DNA of 64,000 nt, taken from positions 3,224,001 to 3,288,000 of the forward strand of contig AP018536.1 in assembly GCA_003584705.1 (NCBI GenBank), in the 5' to 3' direction. A program made the translations under genes and the position numbers. This DNA comes from Lachnospiraceae bacterium GAM79. GTDB taxonomy: Bacteria > Bacillota > Clostridia > Lachnospirales > Lachnospiraceae. This document shows positions 45,392 to 53,819 of this stretch, one piece after another (the stretch's first letter is position 1; each line of letters starts with the position of its first letter). Under the pieces are notes generated by a model. The model was not told the origin of the DNA, made no database searches, and saw nothing but the letters and a program-made list of their open reading frames with translations.

Positions 45392-46930
45392 TTACTCAAT
45401 TACTTCCCATTCACCGGCTTTAGTAGCACCTTTTCTTATAATTTCTCCAGATTTCTTCATCAATTTAATTCGATAGCGCACTGCCTCTGCTTTCACATTC
45501 AGCATCTCTGCTATTTCATTAGCACTAATTGCCGGATTTTCTTTCATTAACTTCTTAATTTCTTTGGTAATTTCTTTGGTAATTTCTTTGGTAATTTCTT
45601 TGGTGACATCCGAACTCTTCTGCTCTTCCTCACGAATAGCTGCAAATTCATCATTAATCATGACCACTGCCATTGTATAATCATCAGTGTCGTTATCCGG
45701 CAAAAATTGCAATTCCGGTGAATGATTCTCTTTTAATGCATCCTTCGCACGTCGAATTCCCGAACCATATGACTCTATCAAATCCAGTGCAAAAAACATT
45801 TCTTTTAGCTCCGGATTCAAATACTGCCGATCATCAAATCGGGTTTCTTTATTCATTGCCTCAATTGTAACAGGAGGCACAGGCCGATTGTGGTTCACAA
45901 ATGTTATTCTATCATTATAAATATAAATACCGATATAATTAGGTGACTCATACTGTTTGTGCAAAATACAATTTGTTGCCAGTTCCTCAAAAACCGTTAA
46001 TGGCCAATTATAAACGATTCTATGTTCTATCGTCTCGCTATCCCTAACAGTATAGGAAGCCATAATATTGTCCTTAAAATATCGACTAACCTGCTTTGCC
46101 TGTATCCAAATCGGACCATCAAAAATTTTAGCTTCCATCTTATCCGTTCCAATAGCTTCCCTAATTATTTCCACATGAGCATAAGGTATGAATTTATCTG
46201 GTTTCTCTGTAAACATTAATACAGCAAAATTTTTCGCACGATACCCACCATATTCACTTTCACTAATTAATCCCATACTTTTTGCCATATCCAGTTTGGA
46301 CTGATTTCTGATATCTTCTCTAGCATTTGTAGAAATCAAGTACTCCTTCATATATTCGTAACTCAAATCATCCAGAGTTGCTGTCTCATTCAAATTGGAG
46401 CTGAATACATCATGAGCAAATTTACGTAACAATTCATATTCCTCTTTAAAATTTGGCAAACGGCTATCTCTTTTTACTCTGATGTATCTACCGGCTTTTA
46501 ATGAAATATCTTTGTCACTTTCTGCCTTATCACTTGTCTGATAAGGTCCGGAAGTTCCCGGTTCTACTGCTACAATAATATAATTCCTATCATCAACAAC
46601 ATCTGTAATCAGATGATAACTCACCTTAGGATAAATATTCGCCAATAATTGTTTCAACGAATTTTCTGTACTTTCTATCAACGATTCTTCTATACCATAA
46701 ATAGGTCTTTTCGGAATGGCTTTTTCTCCCGTCTTTGGATCATTTACTTCCTCTATTCCAATAAACAGCAAACCAATCTCTCTATTCATGTAATTATTGG
46801 CAAATGCACAGATTGTCTTTAATATCTTATCTTTAAAAGTCGCAGACTTTTTATATTCAATATAATCATTTTCTATGCTGCCTTTTTCCAGAATGTCATG
46901 GGCCATTCTTTGAATATCTTCAATTCGCAT
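45392..46930 (-). CDS. Schlafen/AlbA_2-domain ATP-binding protein with C-terminal winged helix (COG2865-like)
   Basis: 512 residues. The N-terminal AlbA_2 domain (about 15-170) has IEYKKSATFKDKILKTICAF and GLLFIGIEEV. A GHKL-type ATP-binding domain (about 315-430) has the Asn box as ELATNCILHKQY and the ESYGSGIRRAKDAL ending typical of COG2865. Then four TKEI repeats (about 443-458) and a winged-helix segment (ISANEIAEMLNVKAEAVRYR). Such proteins are annotated as putative transcriptional regulators and recur in mobile and defence islands. First gene of the AT-rich module with the small ORF and ATPase-AlbA_2 gene downstream. Confidence 0.85.
   Translation of the reverse strand: MRIEDIQRMAHDILEKGSIENDYIEYKKSATFKDKILKTICAFANNYMNREIGLLFIGIEEVNDPKTGEKAIPKRPIYGIEESLIESTENSLKQLLANIYPKVSYHLITDVVDDRNYIIVAVEPGTSGPYQTSDKAESDKDISLKAGRYIRVKRDSRLPNFKEEYELLRKFAHDVFSSNLNETATLDDLSYEYMKEYLISTNAREDIRNQSKLDMAKSMGLISESEYGGYRAKNFAVLMFTEKPDKFIPYAHVEIIREAIGTDKMEAKIFDGPIWIQAKQVSRYFKDNIMASYTVRDSETIEHRIVYNWPLTVFEELATNCILHKQYESPNYIGIYIYNDRITFVNHNRPVPPVTIEAMNKETRFDDRQYLNPELKEMFFALDLIESYGSGIRRAKDALKENHSPELQFLPDNDTDDYTMAVVMINDEFAAIREEEQKSSDVTKEITKEITKEITKEIKKLMKENPAISANEIAEMLNVKAEAVRYRIKLMKKSGEIIRKGATKAGEWEVIE
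45557..45604 (-). repeat. Four perfect 12-bp tandem repeats inside the COG2865-like gene
   Basis: The plus-strand unit AATTTCTTTGGT is repeated exactly four times (48 bases), encoding Thr-Lys-Glu-Ile four times. The repeats stay in frame and join the ATP-binding domain to the winged helix. Copy number could change by slippage without breaking the frame. Confidence 0.9.
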
Positions 46931-46980
46931 ATGCTTCTACCTGCCTTTTTGGTTATTAATATCTCCGAGAGTTCTCCGTT

Positions 46981-47170
46981 TTAAAAAATCCCTAAACTTA
47001 TCTCTATTAAACTAAACAGATAACGCAATAACTCATCACATCTATTACTAGCAATGACATATTCCAATAATTCATCCAAATACCACCCAACTGCTTTCAT
47101 TTCCATACTTTCTAGACAGGCCAAATATATTGTAGATTTCAACTAACTTCTGTCCAGAAAGATACTTCAT
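46981..47170 (-). pseudogene. Frameshifted gene remnant upstream of the AlbA_2 module
   Basis: Minus strand from ATG 47170: MKYLSGQKLVEIYNIFGLSR in one frame, then in the next frame (from 47100) MKAVGWYLDELLEYVIASNR and 19 further residues to TAA at 46981. Joining the two by a one-base shift gives a ~63-residue helical protein that reads like the beginning of a longer family, vaguely resembling abortive-infection-type N-termini. No SD is visible. Treated as a decayed gene; the family resemblance is tentative. Confidence 0.35.
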
Positions 47171-47200
47171 TTTATTTTATACTATCCACTAAACTAATCT

Positions 47201-49021
47201 CTACTGCTCCGCAATTCTTGCTGCCAGGTCTTCTAAGTACATCCAGCGTTCCATTTTTTCTTCCAGCTGCTGTTCCGCAGCCTCTTTTTCCTGTGTTAAT
47301 TCATTCAACTTTACAAAATCACTTGCATATTTTGAAAAATCCGCTTCTAGCGCAGAGATCTTCTCCTCTAATGCCGCCATTTCCCCTTCGATGGATTCAT
47401 AATCCTTCTGTTCCTGGTAGGTGAATTTTAATTTGCGTTTCTGTCCGCTTTTCCAGTTTTTAGAAGTAGTTTCCTCATCGGCGTTCTTCGGCTGGGATGT
47501 TGCCGCCGCTCCCGTGCTCTCCGTGGTTCCTTCTGCAGCTTTTCTATTGGCATAATCCGTGTAGCCACCCTCGTACTGCACCATGCGGGTGTCCTCCAGT
47601 GCGAAGATCCTGCGGACCACACGATCCAGAAAATACCGGTCATGGGACACGACGATGACGATGCCCGGGAATGTATCCAGATAATCCTCCAGCACCTGCA
47701 GGGTGGCAATGTCCAGATCGTTAGTCGGCTCATCCAGGATCAAAACATTCGGTGCCCCCATCAGTACCTTGCACAGTTGCAGTCTGCGCCGTTCTCCACC
47801 GGATAATTTTCCCAGCTGTCCGTACTGGTCTTCTCCGGAAAACAGGAACCGCTCCAGCATTCTCGCTGCCGTGATCTGTCCATCCTCCGTGGTGATATAT
47901 TCTGCCACATCCCGGATATAATCAATGACTCTCTGCTCCGGATGCATCATGGTGTCATCGATCTCCTGGGCATAATATCCCAGCTTCACGGTCTGCCCAA
48001 TCTCAATATGTCCGCTGTCCGGAGCCACTTCACCCAGGATCATTTTCATCAGCGTGGTCTTACCACTGCCGTTAGGGCCGATAAATCCCACCCGGTCGTC
48101 CTTGCCGAACAGATAGGTAAAATCACGGATCAACACTTTATCGCCATAGCTTTTGGATACATTCTCGATCTCTACTGTGGTACGGCCCAGTCTGGATGCT
48201 GCGGAAGTCAGTTCCACTTTGCCGTCCGTCACGGGTCCCTTCACATTTTTCAATTTCTCAAAACGCTGCAATCTGGCCTTCTGCTTCGTAGAGCGGGCTC
48301 TGGCGCCCCGCTGTACCCAGGCAAGCTCATTGCGTAGGATATTCAGGCGCTTTTTCTCACTGGCCTGTGCCATCTCCTCCCGTTGCATTTTCAGTTTCAG
48401 ATAGCCGGAATAATTGGCATCATAGGAATAAATCTTCCCTTTGTCCAGTTCCAGGATCCGGTCAGTGACACTGTCCAGAAAATAGCGGTCGTGAGTGACC
48501 ATGATCATAGCGCCTTTGCGGCGGCGCAGCTGATCCTCCAGCCAGTCAGACATGGAATTGTCCAGATGGTTGGTAGGCTCGTCCAATAACAGGATCTCTG
48601 CCGGGGACAACAGTACCGATACCAGTGCCAGACGCTTGCGCTGTCCGCCGGACAGCTGCCCGCAGGGCTGATCGAATTCCGTAACCCCCAGTTTCGTCAG
48701 CATGCTTTTGGCATCCGCCTCGATGGTTCCGGCGTTTTCCTCCACACGATTGCCACGCAGCACTGCCTCCAGCACCGTCTCCTCCGGAGCAAACTCCGGA
48801 TTCTGCGGCAGATAACGCACCAGACAATGATTTGCCTTAATCACGGTGCCATCATCGGCTTCTTCCAACCCGGCAATCATTTTTAGCAAAGTGGATTTTC
48901 CGGTTCCGTTAATACCAATGATTCCGGCCTTTTCCCCTTCCTGCAGGAAAAAGGAGGCTCCGTCAAAAATCTTGCGTACTCCATAACTTTTGGTAATATT
49001 GTCAACAGTCAGTATATTCAT
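47201..49021 (-). CDS. ABC-F family ATPase
   Basis: 606 residues with two ABC domains and no membrane segment. Domain 1: GINGTGKSTLLKM, LSGGQRKR, EILLLDEPTNHLD. Domain 2: GPNGSGKTTLMKM, LSGGERRR, NVLILDEPTNDLD. An inter-domain linker rich in Arg/Lys (ARARSTKQKARLQRFEKLKN) is the part that reaches the ribosome in this family, and residues about 540-605 form a C-terminal coiled coil as in Uup/YdiF types. Probably a translation factor; some ABC-F proteins confer antibiotic protection, which cannot be decided here. Confidence 0.93.
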   Translation of the reverse strand: MNILTVDNITKSYGVRKIFDGASFFLQEGEKAGIIGINGTGKSTLLKMIAGLEEADDGTVIKANHCLVRYLPQNPEFAPEETVLEAVLRGNRVEENAGTIEADAKSMLTKLGVTEFDQPCGQLSGGQRKRLALVSVLLSPAEILLLDEPTNHLDNSMSDWLEDQLRRRKGAMIMVTHDRYFLDSVTDRILELDKGKIYSYDANYSGYLKLKMQREEMAQASEKKRLNILRNELAWVQRGARARSTKQKARLQRFEKLKNVKGPVTDGKVELTSAASRLGRTTVEIENVSKSYGDKVLIRDFTYLFGKDDRVGFIGPNGSGKTTLMKMILGEVAPDSGHIEIGQTVKLGYYAQEIDDTMMHPEQRVIDYIRDVAEYITTEDGQITAARMLERFLFSGEDQYGQLGKLSGGERRRLQLCKVLMGAPNVLILDEPTNDLDIATLQVLEDYLDTFPGIVIVVSHDRYFLDRVVRRIFALEDTRMVQYEGGYTDYANRKAAEGTTESTGAAATSQPKNADEETTSKNWKSGQKRKLKFTYQEQKDYESIEGEMAALEEKISALEADFSKYASDFVKLNELTQEKEAAEQQLEEKMERWMYLEDLAARIAEQ

Positions 49022-49156
49022 CTGTATAACCTCTTTTTAGAATTTACGCATAGCTTATACGAACTTTTTTCTCAAAGAATCGTATCATTTTTCATGTGCT
49101 ATACTTCCAAATGTAGTATACTATAAATAATCTATTTTAGGAAAGAAGGTTTTCGC

Positions 49157-51145
49157 ATGAACTTAAAAGATGCTGCTGCGAATCTGAATCAGGCACACCC
49201 GGAAGACATCCTGCATCCCCTCTATACTCTCTGGGGGGAATCGCTGGTGCGATCCGGTTCCTATGACGATATCCTGCCGGAATATCCCCGTCCGCAAATG
49301 AAACGAACGGATTACCATATGCTGAACGGTCTCTGGGAATATGCTTTTGTGCCCGCAGATGGGAGTAGTTCTTCGGAAGATTCTGCGTATTTTACCGCTC
49401 AGGGTTCCATCCGGGTGCCTTTTTCGCCGGAAGCCCTGCTTTCCGGAGTTCACAGACGGCTGGAACCCACGGAGTACCTGTGGTACCACCGGGAACTTTC
49501 TTTTTCCACGGAAGAGCTTTCCCAAAAAGAGGAAAATATGCGTTGCATTCTGCATTTTGACGCGGTAGATCAGGAAGCAACCGTTTTCCTCGGCACAAAG
49601 AAGCTTGGCACTCACAGTGGCGGCTACCTTCCTTTTTCCTTAGACATCACAGAATATGTAAACGCAGATCCGGTATCTCTCTATGTAAAAGTCTGGGATC
49701 TGACTGACACCGGTTACGCCACCAGAGGCAAGCAGACCCTGAACCGCGGCGGCATGTTCTACACCGCCCAGAGCGGCATCTGGCAGAGTGTCTGGTACGA
49801 ATGGGTTCCGAAAAACTATGTGATCAATTATAAGATCACCCCCGAGTACAACAAGGCTTCCGTAACCTTCGTTCTGTGTTCTCCAAAGCCGTTCAACCAT
49901 CTGGAATTCCGGATAAGTGCCCCCTCTTGCGACGGAACCCTCGCACAGGAAAATACCGGTTCACTCACGCGGATGCGTGTACGTAAAATTTCTGAGCAAC
50001 AGGATTCCTTTGGACTCACGTATACCACGGTAGTACTTTCTTTTCCCGCCAGTATCACCTATTCCGCTACGGTTCCCGCTGATGCACCGGAGCCGGTGAA
50101 TTTCAAGCCCTGGAGCCCGGAGCATCCCTGGCTGTATCCCTTTACTCTGGATGCCGATAGTGATACCGTGGATGGTTATTTTGCCATGCGATGTTTCTCA
50201 ATCGAAAAGGATTCCAAGGGAATTTTGCGGTTTTGTCTGAATCACAAGCCCTATTTTCTCCACGGGATCCTGGATCAGGGCTACTGGTCCGACGGGCTGA
50301 TGACTGCTCCCTGCGATGAGGCCTTTGTCTATGATATCAGCCTCGCAAAAGGGCTAGGCTTCAATATGCTCCGGAAACATATCAAGCTCGAGTCTCTGCG
50401 CTGGTATTACCACTGTGATCGTCTGGGAATGATCGTATGGCAGGATATGGTCAGCGGTGGCTCTACCTATCATATGCCCTGGGTATGCTATATGCCCACA
50501 CTGTTCCCCCACATGTCCGCCCACACGAAGGATAATCATTATGAGCTGTTCTCCCGTGGTTCGGAAGAAGGCCGGAAAAGCTGGGAACAGGAATGTCTTG
50601 ACACCATAGATCACCTGTACAATGTCCCTTCCATCGCCGTATGGGTGCCCTTCAACGAAGGCTGGGGACAGTTCGATGCTGCCCGTATTGCGAAAATGGT
50701 GGCAAAAAAAGACCCCACCCGTCCGGTAGACCATGCCAGCGGCTGGTTCGACCAGAAAGGCGGGGATTTCCGCAGTATTCATAACTACTTCCGTCCGTTA
50801 CAGGTAAAATTGGATGGAAAAAGGGCTTTCGTTATCTCGGAATATGGTGGCTACGCCTGTCACATCGACGGGCATTCCAGTGTGGACCGGATCTACGGAT
50901 ATCAGAAATATGACACCCCGGAGGAGATGGCTGCTGCCCTAAAGCAGTTATTTTCCAGACAATTATTTCCTCTGATCTCAAAGGGCTTGAGCGGTGCGGT
51001 ATATACGCAGCTCTCCGATGTGGAAGAAGAGGTAAACGGTCTGGTGACTTACGACCGGCGTATCGTCAAACTGCCTGTGGGGCATCCGTTTGCGGCACCA
51101 TCCTCTTTTGCAGCACCTTACTCACATGGAAATAAGCCGGAATAA
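49157..51145 (+). CDS. Glycoside hydrolase family 2 protein
   Basis: 662 residues: N-terminal jelly-roll sugar-binding domain (LNGLWEYAF, WYHRELSF, SGGYLPFSLDITEYV), Ig-like domain, then the TIM barrel. Acid/base Glu501 lies in VPFNEGWGQFD and nucleophile Glu562 in VISEYGGYACH. No signal peptide, so cytoplasmic. GH2 covers beta-galactosidases, glucuronidases and mannosidases; specificity is not clear from sequence. GGAAAGAAGG precedes ATG. The last 80 bases overlap the 3' end of the convergent MATE gene, so there is no space for a terminator between them. Confidence 0.9.
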   Translation: MNLKDAAANLNQAHPEDILHPLYTLWGESLVRSGSYDDILPEYPRPQMKRTDYHMLNGLWEYAFVPADGSSSSEDSAYFTAQGSIRVPFSPEALLSGVHRRLEPTEYLWYHRELSFSTEELSQKEENMRCILHFDAVDQEATVFLGTKKLGTHSGGYLPFSLDITEYVNADPVSLYVKVWDLTDTGYATRGKQTLNRGGMFYTAQSGIWQSVWYEWVPKNYVINYKITPEYNKASVTFVLCSPKPFNHLEFRISAPSCDGTLAQENTGSLTRMRVRKISEQQDSFGLTYTTVVLSFPASITYSATVPADAPEPVNFKPWSPEHPWLYPFTLDADSDTVDGYFAMRCFSIEKDSKGILRFCLNHKPYFLHGILDQGYWSDGLMTAPCDEAFVYDISLAKGLGFNMLRKHIKLESLRWYYHCDRLGMIVWQDMVSGGSTYHMPWVCYMPTLFPHMSAHTKDNHYELFSRGSEEGRKSWEQECLDTIDHLYNVPSIAVWVPFNEGWGQFDAARIAKMVAKKDPTRPVDHASGWFDQKGGDFRSIHNYFRPLQVKLDGKRAFVISEYGGYACHIDGHSSVDRIYGYQKYDTPEEMAAALKQLFSRQLFPLISKGLSGAVYTQLSDVEEEVNGLVTYDRRIVKLPVGHPFAAPSSFAAPYSHGNKPE

Positions 51146-52430
51146 GGAATGCATCCGCCATGATCCAGGCAATGGGACTGCCCAGGCATACCCCGGTGAA
51201 GCCGATGATTGGCACCAGTCCAAAGCCTGCCAGGGATCTGGCGATCATTTCGAAGACACCTGCTAAAATGGCGAATTTCGGGAAACCCATACCCTGGATC
51301 AGGAAACGGACAATGTTCACCAGTGCAAGCGGAATATAGAATGCCGTATTCCATAACAGAAAAGCACACACGTTGGCAATGATCTCTGCCTCGCCGCCGT
51401 CCACGAACAGCTGCGCCAGCGGACCGCCGAAAAATACTGCAATCAAAAATGCGATCACAGAGTATCCTACTCCCAACAGTACACAGGATTTAAGTCCCTT
51501 GCCAAGACGGTCCAGTTTGCCGGCTCCCACGTTCTGTCCACCGTAGGTTGCCATAGTGGAACCCATGGCATCAAAAGGACAGGCTAAGAAGTTACCGATC
51601 TTGCCGCCTGCAGTCATGGCCGCAACTGCCGCAGAACCTAAGGTGTTGGCTGCAGTCTGTAAGATTACGCTGCCAATGGCGGTAATGGAATACTGTAGCC
51701 CCATAGGAACTCCCATGCCGCACAACACCATCATCATATGTCCGTCCACTTTCCATTCTTCCCTGTGGATTCGCAGGATCTCGAATTTTTTCACCATATA
51801 GACCAGACATGCCACACCTGAGACTCCCTGGGAGATCACCGTTGCCCAGGCTGCCCCCGCCACGCCCATGTGCAGGGATATGATAAAATACAGATCCAGC
51901 ACAATATTAATAATGGAAGACAGCACTAAGAATACCACAGGAGTCTTGCTGTCGCCGGTTGCACGGATCACGCCTGCCACGATGTTGTACAGGAATACCG
52001 TGGGAATACCGATAAATATAATGAAAATATAGTTATACGCCCCATCAATGATGTTGGCGGGCGTCTTCATCCATACCAGAATGTCCCGGCACAGGATCGC
52101 CGTCACCACGGTCATGATGACGGAAAAGGCAAGTCCCAGCCAGGCACAGTTGGCCACATATTTGCGCATGCCCACATAATCTCCGGCACCGAATTTATGG
52201 GACACGGGGATGGCAAATCCATTGCAGACACCCATGCAGAAACCGATGACCAGGAAGTTGATGGAGCCGGTAGAGCCTACTGCTGCCAGATCATCCACAC
52301 CAAGAAACCGTCCTACGATCATGGTATCTACCAGATTATAGAACTGCTGGAATAAAAATCCAAATAATAACGGCACAGCAAAGCTGATGATAAGTTTCAT
52401 AGGGCTGCCTTTTGTCAGGTCTTTTGTCAT
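51066..52430 (-). CDS. MATE family efflux transporter
   Basis: 454 residues with about twelve hydrophobic segments. Family marks include LIISFAVPLLFGFLFQQFYNLVDTMIVGRFLG at the N-terminus, GFCMGVCNGFAIPVS, and the repeat-half QNVGAGKLDRL. Cation-coupled export of drugs or metabolites. Start 52430 (MTKDLTKGSP) has GGAGAGG eight bases upstream; a longer frame to 52469 has no SD. Convergently overlaps the GH2 gene by 80 bases. Confidence 0.93.
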   Translation of the reverse strand: MTKDLTKGSPMKLIISFAVPLLFGFLFQQFYNLVDTMIVGRFLGVDDLAAVGSTGSINFLVIGFCMGVCNGFAIPVSHKFGAGDYVGMRKYVANCAWLGLAFSVIMTVVTAILCRDILVWMKTPANIIDGAYNYIFIIFIGIPTVFLYNIVAGVIRATGDSKTPVVFLVLSSIINIVLDLYFIISLHMGVAGAAWATVISQGVSGVACLVYMVKKFEILRIHREEWKVDGHMMMVLCGMGVPMGLQYSITAIGSVILQTAANTLGSAAVAAMTAGGKIGNFLACPFDAMGSTMATYGGQNVGAGKLDRLGKGLKSCVLLGVGYSVIAFLIAVFFGGPLAQLFVDGGEAEIIANVCAFLLWNTAFYIPLALVNIVRFLIQGMGFPKFAILAGVFEMIARSLAGFGLVPIIGFTGVCLGSPIAWIMADAFLIPAYFHVSKVLQKRMVPQTDAPQAV

Positions 52431-52623
52431 GGTAATAACCTCTCCATTTTTCAAATCAACCGCAAGCACTGAATTTATCAGTGTTTCCTGTTATTTCTAT
52501 CGTTGAGAGTATATACGCGGCGCTCCAAAAAAGCAATATCTTTTTTTGCACATTTTATGTTTTTTTGCTATACTCTTTTTGTCATTTTTTTACAAGCATT
52601 GTTATTATGAGAGGGGAATTGTC

Positions 52624-53169
52624 ATGAACGAATTTTTGAAATATCTGAAAATGATACCTGTAATTATCTATCCTTATATTTATGTATTGATTCTTGCTGT
52701 CTTCTTCCTGTTTGTAGGCGTACTGCCAGAGGATACCACGGATATCTCCCTGCTTGTCCTGCTTATCATCGCAGTCATCTATAACCTGTATTCCTTTGTC
52801 ATCGTAATCGTCAATGCGGTACAGACCGCCAGGGGAAAATTGACTGCAGGGCAGGCTGCCCGGATGAACCTGATCATCAAAGGAATTCAGATTCCTGCTT
52901 ATATCATGCACTTTATCCTGGGTTTCATCGGACTTGCCATGAGTGTCTGGGGCATCGGCTTTCTCCTGTGGGCAGTACTCATTGATCTTTTGACGATCCT
53001 GCTCACCGGCATCAGTTCCATCGGCTGCAGTATTCGCATGCGCAAAGAAAGGCTTGTCTCCCTGCCGGGTGCCATCTTCATGGGGATCGGATGTTTTATC
53101 TACTGTGCGGATGTGGCGATCGCCATTGTGTATGTTGTGAAAGCCCGGAAGAAATCTCCTGCTAAATAG
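52624..53169 (+). CDS. Polytopic membrane protein of unknown function
   Basis: 181 residues with about four to five membrane helices (residues 10-35, 42-65, 92-120, 122-140, 155-172) and short loops, ending in a Lys-rich cytoplasmic tail. Start 52624 follows GAGAGGGG; the longer open frame to 52546 is hydrophobic but lacks an SD. The length and layout resemble small Lachnospiraceae DUF membrane families; I cannot assign one with confidence. Divergent from the MATE gene, with an AT-rich promoter region between. Confidence 0.7.
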   Translation: MNEFLKYLKMIPVIIYPYIYVLILAVFFLFVGVLPEDTTDISLLVLLIIAVIYNLYSFVIVIVNAVQTARGKLTAGQAARMNLIIKGIQIPAYIMHFILGFIGLAMSVWGIGFLLWAVLIDLLTILLTGISSIGCSIRMRKERLVSLPGAIFMGIGCFIYCADVAIAIVYVVKARKKSPAK

Positions 53170-53181
53170 AAAGTTAGCATA

Positions 53182-53617
53182 GCTACGAGCCATGCAAAAA
53201 TAGAACGGAATACCTCAGTGGGAGCTTGCTCACACAAGAGGTTATTTCGTTCTATTTTTATACTGTGCGTCCAACGGACACACTCGACAGCCGTCTATGA
53301 AATAAGATTGACAGCGTTCTTTGCTGACAATCTTATGAATAGGCATGGTTCGTAGCGGAGGGAGCCTTAGACCAGACGAACTCCCGAAGCGGCAGAAAGC
53401 CCTCAGGCAGATATCGGTCTCCGAGTGTGAATTTTCTAAAGCAGTGGATAAAGTGTATCTCATCCGAACGGGCACGGCTCTAGGCGACATCCATGTCGCC
53501 GGCCGCCTGTCGCAAACATCGTGTTTGCTCCACCCTGATGGCTCACCACTGCTTAAGAAAATATCAACACGCTCCGACAGACATCTGCCTGAGGACTTTC
53601 TGCTACTCCGGGAGTTC
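53182..53617. repeat. 436-bp element built of nested inverted repeats (possible structured RNA or palindromic mobile element)
   Basis: Stem P0: 53182-53195 with 53343-53356 (13 Watson-Crick plus one G-U). Inside it: 53196-53216 with 53238-53259 (long stem beginning AAAAATAGAACG), a hairpin at 53265-53283, and 53302-53315 with 53323-53336 (13 of 14). Then a ~70-base arm 53378-53447 pairs with 53546-53617 at roughly 80%, enclosing perfect hairpins 53483-53500 (GGCGACAT/ATGTCGCC) and 53512-53528 (GCAAACA/TGTTTGC). Open frames on both strands here (109 and 138 codons) mirror the repeats and lack SDs, so they are unlikely to be genes. Confidence 0.75.
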
Positions 53618-53717
53618 TGTTTGTATTTAAAACGCCAATTTCTGCGAAAAAAATACAAAAATATGAAATTTTGATATGTAAAAAGTCTCTATTTTCGCCA
53701 CATAAGCAAAATAAAGA

Positions 53718-53765
53718 AATTCCGTACAAAAATTCCTGATTTAGGAACTTTTTTTGTACGGAATT
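53718..53765 (-). terminator. Long hairpin terminator after the isomerase gene
   Basis: AATTCCGTACAAAAA pairs with TTTTTTTGTACGGAATT, with an inner TTCCT/AGGAA stem; AT-rich tails on both sides. It lies 55 bases beyond the isomerase stop and also closes the structured region from the right. Confidence 0.7.
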
Positions 53766-53819
53766 CATCGTTTTTGGACTATTTACACCAAACTAACTTT
53801 CCAGTTACTTAAGTTCTTT

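Noticed and set aside
45557..45604. CRISPR-like repeats
   Set aside because: Units are contiguous 12-mers without spacers and lie in a coding frame.
53242..53674. Two overlapping open frames (109 codons plus, 138 codons minus) in the nested-repeat region
   Set aside because: Both lack SDs, run antisense to each other and are explained by the inverted repeats; no protein family features are visible.
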